Positions 23,396 through 30,858 of a stretch of 30,858 bases of DNA are shown here, in pieces. The notes under the pieces were generated by a model. The model was not told the DNA's origin and searched no databases. It saw only the letters and a program-made list of their open reading frames with translations. A program made the position numbers and the translations under genes. The DNA is taken from assembly GCA_964408805.1 (NCBI GenBank), contig CAYPAV010000036.1:1-30858 (forward strand), written 5' to 3'. The number at the start of each line of letters is the position of its first letter. Positions within the stretch are counted from its first letter, which is position 1. This stretch comes from CAYPAV01 sp964408805. GTDB taxonomy: Bacteria; Pseudomonadota; Alphaproteobacteria; UBA8366.

Positions 23396-23701
23396 TCAAT
23401 CGTCCTCGAAGATCTCGGCGGCAACGCGGCCGGCATTCACGGCCGTCGGCCATCCGGCATAAAAGGCGAGATGCGTGATCACGCCACGAATTTCGTCCTG
23501 GGTGACACCGTTGTCGAGGGCGCGCTTGATGTGGCCGCGGAGTTCCTCCGTCCGGTAGAGGGCCGTCAGCAAGGCCACGGTGATCAGGCTGCGGTCGCGC
23601 TTGTTCAATTCCGGTTGCTCCCAGACGTCGCCGAAGACGACTTCGTCGCGAAGACGGCCCAACTGGGGGACTAGTTCGTAGGGGGTTTTCTTGGTCGCCA
23701 T
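23396..23701 (-). CDS. Carboxymuconolactone decarboxylase-family protein
   Basis: A 101-residue protein with the CMD fold: VFGDVWEQPELNKRDRSLITVALL near 23-46, then LRGHIKRALDNGVTQDEI near 54-71 and LAFYAGWPTAVNAG. This is the decarboxylase-like branch; it has no CXXC, so it is not an AhpD-type peroxidase helper. The open frame extends to 23839, but the ATG at 23701 is preceded by AAGGAGTGAAGGAA and fits the family start. It is transcribed divergently from the HbpS/GlcG-like gene. The reaction is uncertain because the family includes many enzymes acting on lactones and peroxides. Confidence 0.85.
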   Translation of the reverse strand: MATKKTPYELVPQLGRLRDEVVFGDVWEQPELNKRDRSLITVALLTALYRTEELRGHIKRALDNGVTQDEIRGVITHLAFYAGWPTAVNAGRVAAEIFEDD

Positions 23702-23856
23702 TTCCTTCACTCCTTGCTGGTGCCGGCACGTCGTGTGATTGGCCGACGCGATCCGGCGGGTTCGTTCGATCGTCTTCTTAAGGGTGGGTGCGATCCTCCC
23801 TGTTCCAATGGCGCCTTGCTTCGCATAATGGCGTTCCATTCAGAGGGTGGCCGTTC

Positions 23857-24345
23857 ATGTCCGAATATTACGTGAAACACGTTCAGGCGAGCCTGCCGTT
23901 GGCGACGGCCAATGCGATCGTCGAGGCGGCTCTGCAGGCCGGCCGGGCCGCAGAGATGTTGCCCTTGACGGTCGCGGTGCTGGATTCCGGCGGCCATCTG
24001 GTCGCCTTCCAGCGCGAGGACGGATCGGGCATTCTTCGCGCCGAGATCGCCACAGGCAAGGCCTGGGGGGCGCTCGGCATGGGCATATCGAGCCGCACGA
24101 TCGGCGAGCGCCTGCGCGACCGGCCAGCCTTCCAGAACGCGCTTGCGAACGCGGCCGAGGGCCGGTTCATTCCGGTGCCGGGCGGCGTGCTGGCCTGCGT
24201 CGGGGAGACGGCGCTGGGGGCGGTTGGGATCAGCGGCGATACCTCGGATCGGGACGAATATTGCGCCATCCAGGCGGTCAAGGCGGCGGGATTGACGCCG
24301 CATCCCTTGGAGCCGGCGGCGAATTGGAACGAATCATCGCTTTGA
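23857..24345 (+). CDS. GlcG/HbpS-family (DUF336) protein
   Basis: A 162-residue protein. The family pattern LTVAVLDSGGHLVAFQREDGS lies near 37-57, followed by IATGKAWGALGMG and, in the second half, FIPVPGGVLACVGETALGAVGISGDTSDRDEYCAIQAV near 105-143. HbpS binds haem and GlcG sits in glycolate operons, but most members have no proven job. No signal peptide is seen, so it is cytoplasmic. ATG at 23857 is chosen for the GAGGG before it and the family start. It is 22 bases upstream of the SDR gene, so the two form an operon. Confidence 0.82.
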   Translation: MSEYYVKHVQASLPLATANAIVEAALQAGRAAEMLPLTVAVLDSGGHLVAFQREDGSGILRAEIATGKAWGALGMGISSRTIGERLRDRPAFQNALANAAEGRFIPVPGGVLACVGETALGAVGISGDTSDRDEYCAIQAVKAAGLTPHPLEPAANWNESSL

Positions 24346-24367
24346 TTTTGATCGGGAGAGGCGCGGC

Positions 24368-25145
24368 ATGGAATTAGGATTGAAGGGGAAGACGGCTCTT
24401 CTTACCGGCGCCTCGAAGGGGCTCGGCCTCGGCTGCGCCAAGGAGCTTGCGGCCGAGGAATGCAACGTTCATCTCGTGGCTCGCACCTTGGCGGACTTGG
24501 AGGCCGCGCGCGATGAGATCAAGGCGGATGCCTCGGTGGAGGTGGCGATCCATTCCCTCGATCTCGGCGCACCGGCGGCCTGCGAATCCCTCGCCGAGCT
24601 TTGCCCGGATGCCGATATCCTCGTCAATAGCGCCGGCGGCGTGCCTTCGGGAACGCTCGATAATCTCAGCGATTCCGAATGGCGGGACAGTTGGGGTGTG
24701 AAGGTCTTCGGTGCCGCCGCTGTCACGAAGGCGATTTATCCCTTGATGAAGGCGCGGGGCGGCGGCGTTATCATCAACATGATCGGTATGCATGGCGAGC
24801 GCCCGCGCGCGACCCATCTCGCGAGCGGCGGGGCCAACGCGGCGGTGATGTCGATTACCCGGGCCTTGGGTGCCCGCAGCCTGGCGGACGGCATCCGCGT
24901 CGTCGGCATCAATCCCGGCTACGTCATCACCGACCGCGTGGTGACCAGCGCCAAGCGGCGAGCCCGTACCGAGCTCGGCGACGAAAGCCGTTGGGAGGAG
25001 ATCACCCGAAATTTGCCGGGCCAAGGCACGGTGCGGCAGGTTGCAGACCTCACGACCTATCTCGCCTCCGAACGCGCCCCACATCAGCGGGACCATCATT
25101 ACCATCGATGGCGGCGTTTCCGCCCGGGAGTATCCGCCGAATTAG
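24368..25145 (+). pseudogene. SDR-family oxidoreductase with a frameshift near its 3' end
   Basis: A short-chain dehydrogenase with the NAD(P) motif TGASKGLG (13-20) and NSAGG near 85. Similarity runs in one frame to LASERAP at about 25080, then changes to the +1 frame, which encodes HISGTIITIDGGVSAREYPPN and a TAG at 25143-25145, exactly the expected family C-terminus. The shift falls in a run of four C (25077-25080) and corresponds to one extra or two missing bases. Uncorrected, the protein would run on into the opposite-strand CoA ligase gene. The canonical YxxxK catalytic motif is also missing (THLASGGANAAV). It may be a recent pseudogene or a sequencing or assembly error. Confidence 0.8.
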
Positions 25146-25150
25146 GTTCT

Positions 25151-26773
25151 TTAGCGCCGAACCTTGTAACCGACCGATTCCCGGTCCCAACTCGACGGAC
25201 CCAGACCACGATCGCGGATCTTGTTTTTCTGGATCTTCGCCGACGGCGTCTTTGGAATTTCCGAAAGGAACTCGATGTAGCGCGGGACCGCGAAATAGGG
25301 CATGCGGGGAACGCAGAAATCGAGCAGGTCTTCGGGGCGCGGCGGGTCCACGTCGGGGTTCAGCACCAGGCAGGCCAGCACCTCGTCCTCGCGGCCCTGC
25401 TCCGCCTTCACGGCGACGGCGGCGGCTTCCTCGACCGCCGGGTGCTCCAACAGGACGGCTTCGACCTCGTAGGAGGAGATGTTCTCGCCGCGCCGGCGGA
25501 TGGTGTCCTTGATACGGTCGATGTACCAAACATAGCCGCGCTCATCGATATGGCCGGCATCGCCGGTGTGAAACCAGAAGTTCCGCCACGTATCGACCGT
25601 GCGTTCCGCCATCCCGTTATAACCCTGCATGAAGCAATAGGGTTCCTTCGGCCGGACCAGGATTTCGCCGACCTCGCCGATGGGAAGTTCCTCGTCGGTT
25701 TCGGGATCGGCGACGATGACCTCGAAATATTCGTCCCAGATCTTGCCGGAACAGCCGGCCTCGTCCGGCGCGTCGAGCGGACGATTGACCGGAAGGTTGC
25801 ATTCGGTCATGCCGAACAGTTCGTTGAACTTCGGAATGGCGAAGCGGGTTCGGAGCGCTTTTAGCGTGTCTTCCGTCACCGGTACGGCCGAAACCAGGCG
25901 AAGCTTGTTGTCGGTATCGGTCGGCTTGGCGGGCTGGGCCAAGACGAAGTCGTTCATGACGCCTAGGAGGTTGGTCAGCGTCGCCTCGTATTTCCGGACA
26001 TCGTCGATCCAGGTCGAGGCCCGGAACAGTTTCACCAGCACCATGCTGCCGCCGGTGATCATGGTGGCATAGGTCTGCATCAGGATGCCCTGGGCGTGGA
26101 ACAGCGGCATCGAGACGTAATACCGGTCGTCCGGCGTCATCTCCATATGGAGCTGCATGCTCAATCCGAAGAGATATAGATGGCCGTGCGGCATCAAGAC
26201 GCCCTTCGACGGCCCGGTGGTACCGGAGGTGAACATGATCATGCCGATGTCGCGATAGGTCACCTCGACGTCGATCTCGTCGGCCGGTCCGGACATCAGT
26301 TCGTCGAAGGACTTGACCTCGATCCGCTTGAATGCGGGAACATCTTTCGGGTCGTATACGTCGGCCGGGACATAGACGGTCTCAAGGTCGGGGATCGTCT
26401 CCTCGATATCGGCGAGCCAGGGTAGAAACTCCGGCTCGACGACGCCGGTCCGCGCCTTCGTATTGGTCAGCACATGAGTCAGGAACGAGCCCTTCAAGGC
26501 CGTATTGATGGCGACCGGCACGCCGCCCGTCCGGCCGAGCCCAATCCATATCCAGAGATATTCCAGCCGATTGTTCAGCATCACCGCGACATTGTCGCCG
26601 AAACCGACGCCGATCCCGCTAAAGGCATTCCCGACGCGGTTGCAGAGCTCGTGCGCCTTGGCGTAGCTGTGCGGTGGGCCGTCCTCGAACTGGACGAAGG
26701 GGGCGTCGCCGCGGGTCCTTGCCTGGTCGGCCAGAACCTTGCCCACCACCCATTCCGATTTGTCGACCGCCAC
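25151..26773 (-). CDS. AMP-forming acyl-CoA ligase (ANL superfamily)
   Basis: Activates a carboxylic acid to its CoA ester through an acyl-adenylate; 540 residues. The phosphate-binding motif FTSGTTGPSKG is at 181-191. The motif FGMTE, the region FHTGDAGHIDERGYVWYIDRIKD, and RRRGENISSYEVE are all present. The C-terminal lysine region PKTPSAKIQKNKIRD supplies the adenylation lysine. The start is GTG at 26773: GGGAGG lies eight bases before it, and the longer open frame has no similarity. It lies downstream of an SDR gene on the same strand. The related crotonobetaine/carnitine ligase (CaiC) group is a close alternative. The acid substrate is unknown. Confidence 0.87.
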   Translation of the reverse strand: MAVDKSEWVVGKVLADQARTRGDAPFVQFEDGPPHSYAKAHELCNRVGNAFSGIGVGFGDNVAVMLNNRLEYLWIWIGLGRTGGVPVAINTALKGSFLTHVLTNTKARTGVVEPEFLPWLADIEETIPDLETVYVPADVYDPKDVPAFKRIEVKSFDELMSGPADEIDVEVTYRDIGMIMFTSGTTGPSKGVLMPHGHLYLFGLSMQLHMEMTPDDRYYVSMPLFHAQGILMQTYATMITGGSMVLVKLFRASTWIDDVRKYEATLTNLLGVMNDFVLAQPAKPTDTDNKLRLVSAVPVTEDTLKALRTRFAIPKFNELFGMTECNLPVNRPLDAPDEAGCSGKIWDEYFEVIVADPETDEELPIGEVGEILVRPKEPYCFMQGYNGMAERTVDTWRNFWFHTGDAGHIDERGYVWYIDRIKDTIRRRGENISSYEVEAVLLEHPAVEEAAAVAVKAEQGREDEVLACLVLNPDVDPPRPEDLLDFCVPRMPYFAVPRYIEFLSEIPKTPSAKIQKNKIRDRGLGPSSWDRESVGYKVRR

Positions 26774-26847
26774 GCTGGAACCTCCCTGTTTCGGATACGG
26801 TGCGGTCACTTTGATAGCGCCTGGAACCGCCGACCGCAAATGAGCGC

Positions 26848-27693
26848 CTAATCGAGCGGGATACGCGTCGCGGCGGGCCGGCGGCCGTCCAAGATGCCCT
26901 CGAAACGATCGCGGACGATATCATCGAGTTCGGGATGGGTCTTGATGTAGAAGTCGCGATTGTCGATGCCCGCGAGAACGATGCGCCCGACCTCTCGCGG
27001 CTCCATCCCGTTGGCGATCCCCGCATTGAAGGACTGGCGAAGGCGGTCTTCGCGGTCGCTCAATTCTGGCGCGTCGTCGCGGTTGCGGTCCGACAAGGCG
27101 ATCTCGGTCGCGATCAACCCCGGGCAGAGCACCGAGACGCCGAGCCGGGCGCGCTTCTTGTTGAGATCGTTCTGAAGCACCTCCGACAGCGCCACGACCG
27201 CGTGCTTGCTGACGGTGTAAATCCCGTTCGCCGTCCCCGAGACGAGTCCGCCGATCGATGCCGTATTGACGATATGACCGTCGACGTCATCCTCGATCAT
27301 GCGGGGCACGAAGGACCGGACCCCGTGGACCACGCCCATCAGGTTGATGCCGAGCACCCAATCCCAATCCGCCAACGAGTAGTCCCATGTGGGTTTGAAA
27401 TTCTCGATCACGCCGGCATTGTTGCAGACGACATCGACCCGTCCGAAGGTGGCGTAGGCCTCGCTTGCCAGGGCATCGACGGCACAGGCGTCGCTCACAT
27501 TCGTCAATACGGATTTGACGGACGCGCCCTCGGCGATCAGTCCCGCCGCCGCGGCCTCGAGTTTCGAGGCTTCGATATCCGACAGGACCAGCTTCATGCC
27601 GGCACTCGCGAAGGCCTTGGCGATTCCCAATCCGATCCCGCTGGCCGCACCGGTGATGACGGCGACCTCGCCATTTCTGTTTCGCTGGCCCAC
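26848..27693 (-). CDS. SDR-family NAD(P)-dependent oxidoreductase
   Basis: A 281-residue classical short-chain dehydrogenase. Cofactor motif TGAASGIG (14-21), DIE acidic residue near 39-41 favouring NAD, NNAG (91-94), catalytic Ser146 in NTASIGG, and YTVSK with Tyr159 and Lys163. The C-terminal extension of about 40 residues beyond the fold is family-typical. The start is GTG at 27693, preceded by GGGGAGGA. It lies 74 bases upstream of the CoA ligase on the same strand and 25 bases after the enolase-superfamily gene, so all are likely in one transcript. Confidence 0.88.
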   Translation of the reverse strand: MGQRNRNGEVAVITGAASGIGLGIAKAFASAGMKLVLSDIEASKLEAAAAGLIAEGASVKSVLTNVSDACAVDALASEAYATFGRVDVVCNNAGVIENFKPTWDYSLADWDWVLGINLMGVVHGVRSFVPRMIEDDVDGHIVNTASIGGLVSGTANGIYTVSKHAVVALSEVLQNDLNKKRARLGVSVLCPGLIATEIALSDRNRDDAPELSDREDRLRQSFNAGIANGMEPREVGRIVLAGIDNRDFYIKTHPELDDIVRDRFEGILDGRRPAATRIPLD

Positions 27694-27718
27694 GGACCGT
27701 CCTCCCCAACGTGTTATT

Positions 27719-28894
27719 CTATTTCGGCGGATGCGCCCGGATGACGTCTTCGTTCAACTCGGTGCCCCAGCCGGGTCCTGGCGGAACCTTCAGGTGGCCA
27801 TCCTCGATCTCGGGAACATAGGTCACGATCTCGTCCTTCCACGGTACGTCGTCGATGTCGATCTCCATGATCCGGAAGTTCGGCAGGGCGGCGCAGAAAT
27901 GCGCACTCATGAGGGTCGACAGATGGCCGTAGAAATTATGCGGGGCGCAGTTGATCTCGTAGGCCTCGGCCATGGCGGCGATCTTCATCGACTGCCAGGC
28001 ACCGTTCCACGGCACGTCGATGATCGCGACATCCATCGAGTGGTGTTCGAAGTAGGGTCGGAAATCGCGAACCCCGAAGAGCGACTCGCAGGACGCGATC
28101 GGCGTTTGCAGGGAGTTCCGGATATGGCGCAGCGCCGGCGGGTCGTAGACATCGATCTCGAACCAGGTGAGGCCAAGATCGTCGAGCGCCCGGCAGACCT
28201 GGAGGTAGCCCTCCGTCTTGAAGTTGAAATTGAGATCGAGATGGATCCCCATCTCCGGGCCGGCACCGTTTCGAAATGCCTGGAGCTGCGTGCGGAGGCC
28301 GTTGATCAACGAGGTTTCGGCGGTAAGCGCGGGCCATCCATCGCAGCGTGCGAAACCCGGGAAATGCAGACCGGGGTCGCGGTCGAAGAGGAAGATGTTG
28401 GTTTTCAGGGCCTTGAAGCCGAGGCCTTGGACCCGATCCCCCAGTTTCTCGACGTCTTCCAGCGAGCGCAGTCGCGGCTGTCCGATGATCGGCGCCGTCG
28501 CGTCGTTCATGAGATAGGTCCCGCAATGGGACCAATAGAGCTTGAGCTTGTCGCGAACGGCGCCGCCGAGAAGGTCGGACACCGGAACGCCGAGCGTCTT
28601 TCCCTTGATGTCGAGGAGCGCGTTTTCGATCGCCGCGATCGCCTGCTGGTTGACGCCGCCCGACGCCTGCCGGGTCATGGCGTAGAGGCGCTGGTTAATC
28701 CTCTCATGGGTCAGGGGGTCGTCGCCGGTCACGACATCGACCAGCGCTTCGATCACGGCCGTCAAGCCGCGGCTGCCGTAACTTTCGTTGTATTCCGAAA
28801 TTCCGATGACCCCATCGTCGGTCAGCAATTTCAGGAAGGAGAAGTTCCGCCATCCGGCATTGCAATGCAGTATCTCGCAGCCCGTGAGTTTCAT
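27719..28894 (-). CDS. Enolase-superfamily (mandelate racemase/muconate lactonizing) enzyme
   Basis: A 391-residue TIM-barrel enzyme that abstracts a proton next to a carboxylate with Mg. Metal ligands appear as Asp220 (HLDLN), Glu246 (FEID) and Glu270 (SCES). Lys164 sits in the LKTN motif, where racemase-type members have KxK, so the second base is replaced by Asn166. His319 in APHNFYGHL matches the usual HNF segment. It is probably a sugar-acid dehydratase or related lyase rather than a racemase. The start ATG at 28894 follows GGA-rich sequence. It lies between the quinone-oxidoreductase gene (18 bases) and the SDR gene. Confidence 0.85.
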   Translation of the reverse strand: MKLTGCEILHCNAGWRNFSFLKLLTDDGVIGISEYNESYGSRGLTAVIEALVDVVTGDDPLTHERINQRLYAMTRQASGGVNQQAIAAIENALLDIKGKTLGVPVSDLLGGAVRDKLKLYWSHCGTYLMNDATAPIIGQPRLRSLEDVEKLGDRVQGLGFKALKTNIFLFDRDPGLHFPGFARCDGWPALTAETSLINGLRTQLQAFRNGAGPEMGIHLDLNFNFKTEGYLQVCRALDDLGLTWFEIDVYDPPALRHIRNSLQTPIASCESLFGVRDFRPYFEHHSMDVAIIDVPWNGAWQSMKIAAMAEAYEINCAPHNFYGHLSTLMSAHFCAALPNFRIMEIDIDDVPWKDEIVTYVPEIEDGHLKVPPGPGWGTELNEDVIRAHPPK

Positions 28895-28912
28895 CGTCGT
28901 CCTTTCTCGGTC

Positions 28913-29902
28913 TTAAGGGAGCAGCACCGTCGAGCCTGTCGTCTCGTGGTTGTGGATTGCCTGGTGTGCCTTCGCCGCTTCGCGGAGCGGGTAGGTGTGC
29001 TTGACCTGGCTCTTGACGACACCGGCGCGCATCACCGCGAAGAGCGCGTCGGCCGCCTCTAATAGGTCCGCGCGTGTCTCCAGGTAATGCATGATCGCGG
29101 GGCGGGTAATGAAGAGGGAGCCGCGCGCCCCGAGATCGGTGATGATGTCGACCGGATCCGGCGGTCCCGAGGCATGACCATAGGCCGCACACATGCCGAG
29201 CGGACGCAGGCAGTCGAGCGATTTCTCGAGTGTCGCCTTGCCGATTGATTCATAGACGACGTGGACGCCCACGCCCTCCGTGAACTCCCGGCAGCGGGCC
29301 GCGAAGTCTTCGCGCGTGTAGTTGATGGTGTGATCGCAGCCGAGCTCGCGCGCGATTGCGGCCTTCTCTGGCGTGCTCACGGTGCCGATGACGCGGGCGC
29401 CAAGATGCTTGGCCCAGGGTGAGAGGACATGGCCCATCCCACCCGCCGCCGCATGCACCAGAACGTCTGTTCCAGGACCGACCTCGTAGGTGCGATGCAA
29501 CAGGTAGTAGGCGGTCATGCCCTTCATCAAGAGTCCCGCAAGCGCGATATCGTCGATATCGTCCGGCGCCTTGATCAAGGTCTCGACGGGATAATTCCGC
29601 GCTTCGCTATAGGCGCCGAGGGGCGGCAGCCCATAGGCCGCCTTGTCGCCGAGCTGGAATTCATCGACGCCGGGACCGAGCGCTTCGACGATTCCGACCG
29701 CCTCGAAGCCGACAACGACCGGCGGCTCGCCGACGGCCCACGGGTGCGAGACGCCGCCCCGGTGGTAGGTATCCGCATAATTGACGCCGATCGCGGTATG
29801 ACGAAGACGAACCTCGCCCGGGCCGGGGTCGGGGAGGGTAAATTCCTCCCAGACGAAGTTCTCCGGCCCGCCCTTTTCGTGAATAACCGCCGCCATCGGC
29901 AT
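28913..29902 (-). CDS. NADPH:quinone oxidoreductase / zinc-independent MDR-family dehydrogenase
   Basis: A 329-residue medium-chain reductase. The N-terminal catalytic domain has GVNYADTYHRGG (39-50) as in quinone oxidoreductases. The Rossmann motif is AAGGMG (152-157) within VLVHAAAGGMGHVLSPWAK. Zinc ligands of alcohol dehydrogenases are absent. The end GSTVLLP is typical. The first ATG (29902) follows GGGAGGG; an alternative ATG lies two codons later. It lies 19 bases before the enolase-superfamily gene and 78 bases after the dioxygenase gene. Confidence 0.88.
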   Translation of the reverse strand: MPMAAVIHEKGGPENFVWEEFTLPDPGPGEVRLRHTAIGVNYADTYHRGGVSHPWAVGEPPVVVGFEAVGIVEALGPGVDEFQLGDKAAYGLPPLGAYSEARNYPVETLIKAPDDIDDIALAGLLMKGMTAYYLLHRTYEVGPGTDVLVHAAAGGMGHVLSPWAKHLGARVIGTVSTPEKAAIARELGCDHTINYTREDFAARCREFTEGVGVHVVYESIGKATLEKSLDCLRPLGMCAAYGHASGPPDPVDIITDLGARGSLFITRPAIMHYLETRADLLEAADALFAVMRAGVVKSQVKHTYPLREAAKAHQAIHNHETTGSTVLLP

Positions 29903-29980
29903 ATGCCGCCCTCCCCGATGGGAAGGAAGGTAGTCCAGCCGGGTCGCGCGTTCCAGCGGCCCAAGGAATTGGCCGGAGGG

Positions 29981-30748
29981 TTAGACCCGGAACGATTCTT
30001 CCGTTCGGGTCTCCTTGCCCTCGTTCGGCGCGTAGGTCGCCCATTTGTCCGCGTAATAGCGCGCCCTCAAATCGCCGTCCGATTGGCGGTTGAAGGTCAG
30101 GAAAATATTGCGCCGGCTCTTGTCGCTGGTGTTGGGCGGCGAGCCATGGGGCACGTAGGCGTCGAAGAAGATGACGTCGCCCGGGTCGGCTTCGATCAGC
30201 GCATATTCGTCCTCGGGCGCATAAGGGGGGTCGTCCTCGCTCAAGGGCTTCCATTCGTCGGTCATCAATTCCTTGATGTAGTTGCCCGACGACATGAAGC
30301 TCAGTGCCGCGTTTTCCTTTCTGTTCGCATCCACCGCGATCGCCATGGTGATGAAGAAGTCGGCGTAGCTATTCCAGCCGGCGGCTTGATCCTGATGCAG
30401 TTTGTCGGCGCGGCAGCCGGGGAGTTTATAGTTGATCTTCTCCTTGAAAAGAACGGGTGGTTCGCCAAGCAGCTCGGTCAGGCATTCGGTTGCCTTTGGG
30501 GGCATCAGCAACCGGGCGAATTCCGCGTTGTGGTCGCCGACCACGTTTTCGATGCGGACGAGGATGTTTTCACCGGTGACGGGGCTGGTCTCGTAATACT
30601 TCGCCTCCTCGTCGGCGCCGGGATGCTTGTCTCTCAGCGCGTCGAGACCGGCCGAGATTTTTTTCATCGTGGCTTTGTCGTGAAAATCCTTGATCACGAT
30701 GAAGCCCTTGTCTTCGAACGTCTTGATTTGATCGTTGGTCAGGAACAT
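29981..30748 (-). CDS. Phytanoyl-CoA dioxygenase-family protein
   Basis: A 255-residue Fe(II)/2-oxoglutarate dioxygenase. The facial triad is visible as His118 and Asp120 (LHQDQ) and His201 (VPHGSPPN); Arg212/213 (KSRRNIFLTF) would bind 2-oxoglutarate. The N-terminus MFLTNDQIKTFEDKGFIVI is typical. Bacterial members hydroxylate diverse small molecules, so the substrate is open. GGGAGGA precedes the ATG at 30748. It appears to lead the minus-strand catabolic cluster unless the gene at the window edge precedes it in the same transcript. Confidence 0.88.
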   Translation of the reverse strand: MFLTNDQIKTFEDKGFIVIKDFHDKATMKKISAGLDALRDKHPGADEEAKYYETSPVTGENILVRIENVVGDHNAEFARLLMPPKATECLTELLGEPPVLFKEKINYKLPGCRADKLHQDQAAGWNSYADFFITMAIAVDANRKENAALSFMSSGNYIKELMTDEWKPLSEDDPPYAPEDEYALIEADPGDVIFFDAYVPHGSPPNTSDKSRRNIFLTFNRQSDGDLRARYYADKWATYAPNEGKETRTEESFRV

Positions 30749-30799
30749 TTCGAATGTCCTCCCTAATATCGGATGTCGCCTATCGGCGGTATCGGGGGG

Positions 30800-30858
30800 T
30801 CAACACGGCGCCAGCTGCCATTTTTCGCGCCAATCGTTATGGACGAAGTTGACGATGA
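30800..30858 (-). CDS. C-terminal end of a further gene (partial)
   Basis: Read on the minus strand, the last bases give the open frame IVNFVHNDWREKWQLAPC and a TGA stop. The residue mix looks like real protein, and the spacing of about 50 bases to the dioxygenase start suits an operon. Only 18 or so codons are in view, so the family is not recognised and the call is tentative. Confidence 0.4.
   Translation of the reverse strand, partial: IVNFVHNDWREKWQLAPC

Noticed and set aside
23396..23701. AhpD-like alkylhydroperoxidase (possible second selenoprotein)
   Set aside because: The protein has no CXXC or UXXC motif and no in-frame TGA at that place; it belongs to the decarboxylase-like branch.
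27515..29062. Long plus-strand open frame opposite the SDR and enolase-superfamily genes
   Set aside because: It is an antisense shadow; the minus-strand genes carry catalytic motifs, ribosome binding sites and operon spacing.

Overview
The window looks like one contig of a GC-rich (my impression, roughly 60%) Gram-negative proteobacterium, most likely a free-living alphaproteobacterium of the Rhodospirillales type. This rests on the gene mix (Dpp-type peptide uptake, periplasmic molybdoenzyme with multihaem cytochromes, UbiD, crotonase, CoA-ligase and dioxygenase genes), Tat and Sec signal peptides, and GGAGG-type ribosome binding sites. The taxon is inferred; no rRNA or tRNA gene was seen.

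Region 1 (about 200-6012, + strand) is a complete dipeptide/oligopeptide ABC importer operon: binding protein, two permeases, two ATPases. It has a candidate sigma-70 promoter in front and a hairpin between the binding protein and the first permease.

Region 2 (6009-15729, - strand) is a nine-gene operon, read from right to left: five-haem NapC-like quinol dehydrogenase, dihaem cytochrome c, Tat-exported NapA-like molybdopterin oxidoreductase, NapG-like ferredoxin, NapH-like membrane ferredoxin, second NapG-like ferredoxin, a small membrane-anchored secreted protein (YtkA/FixH-like), NapF-like ferredoxin, and an exported DUF255/thioredoxin-like protein. NapD and NapB are absent, and the NapA mixes Nap and assimilatory-Nas motifs. 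A perfect FNR/Anr palindrome lies 84 bases before the first gene with a -10 element at class II spacing, so the operon is probably switched on without oxygen.

Region 3 (15956-20602) holds two crotonase-fold proteins lacking one or both catalytic glutamates, a PrxQ/BCP-type peroxiredoxin whose catalytic cysteine codon is replaced by in-frame TGA followed at once by a SECIS-like hairpin (a probable selenoprotein), a 3-hydroxyisobutyrate-dehydrogenase-like enzyme and a UbiD-family decarboxylase.

Region 4 (20674-23141, - strand) is an MFS transporter coupled to an HlyD/EmrA-type adaptor with AT-rich stretches inside it. Upstream lies a long REP-like palindrome.

Region 5 (23396-30858) is a set of catabolic genes: carboxymuconolactone-decarboxylase-like, HbpS/GlcG-like, a frameshifted SDR, an acyl-CoA ligase, a second SDR, an enolase-superfamily dehydratase/racemase, a quinone oxidoreductase, a phytanoyl-CoA-dioxygenase-like enzyme, and the end of one more gene at the window edge. 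Substrates cannot be read from the sequence.

The strongest candidates for something new are the selenocysteine peroxiredoxin and the unusual NapA-like respiratory operon.
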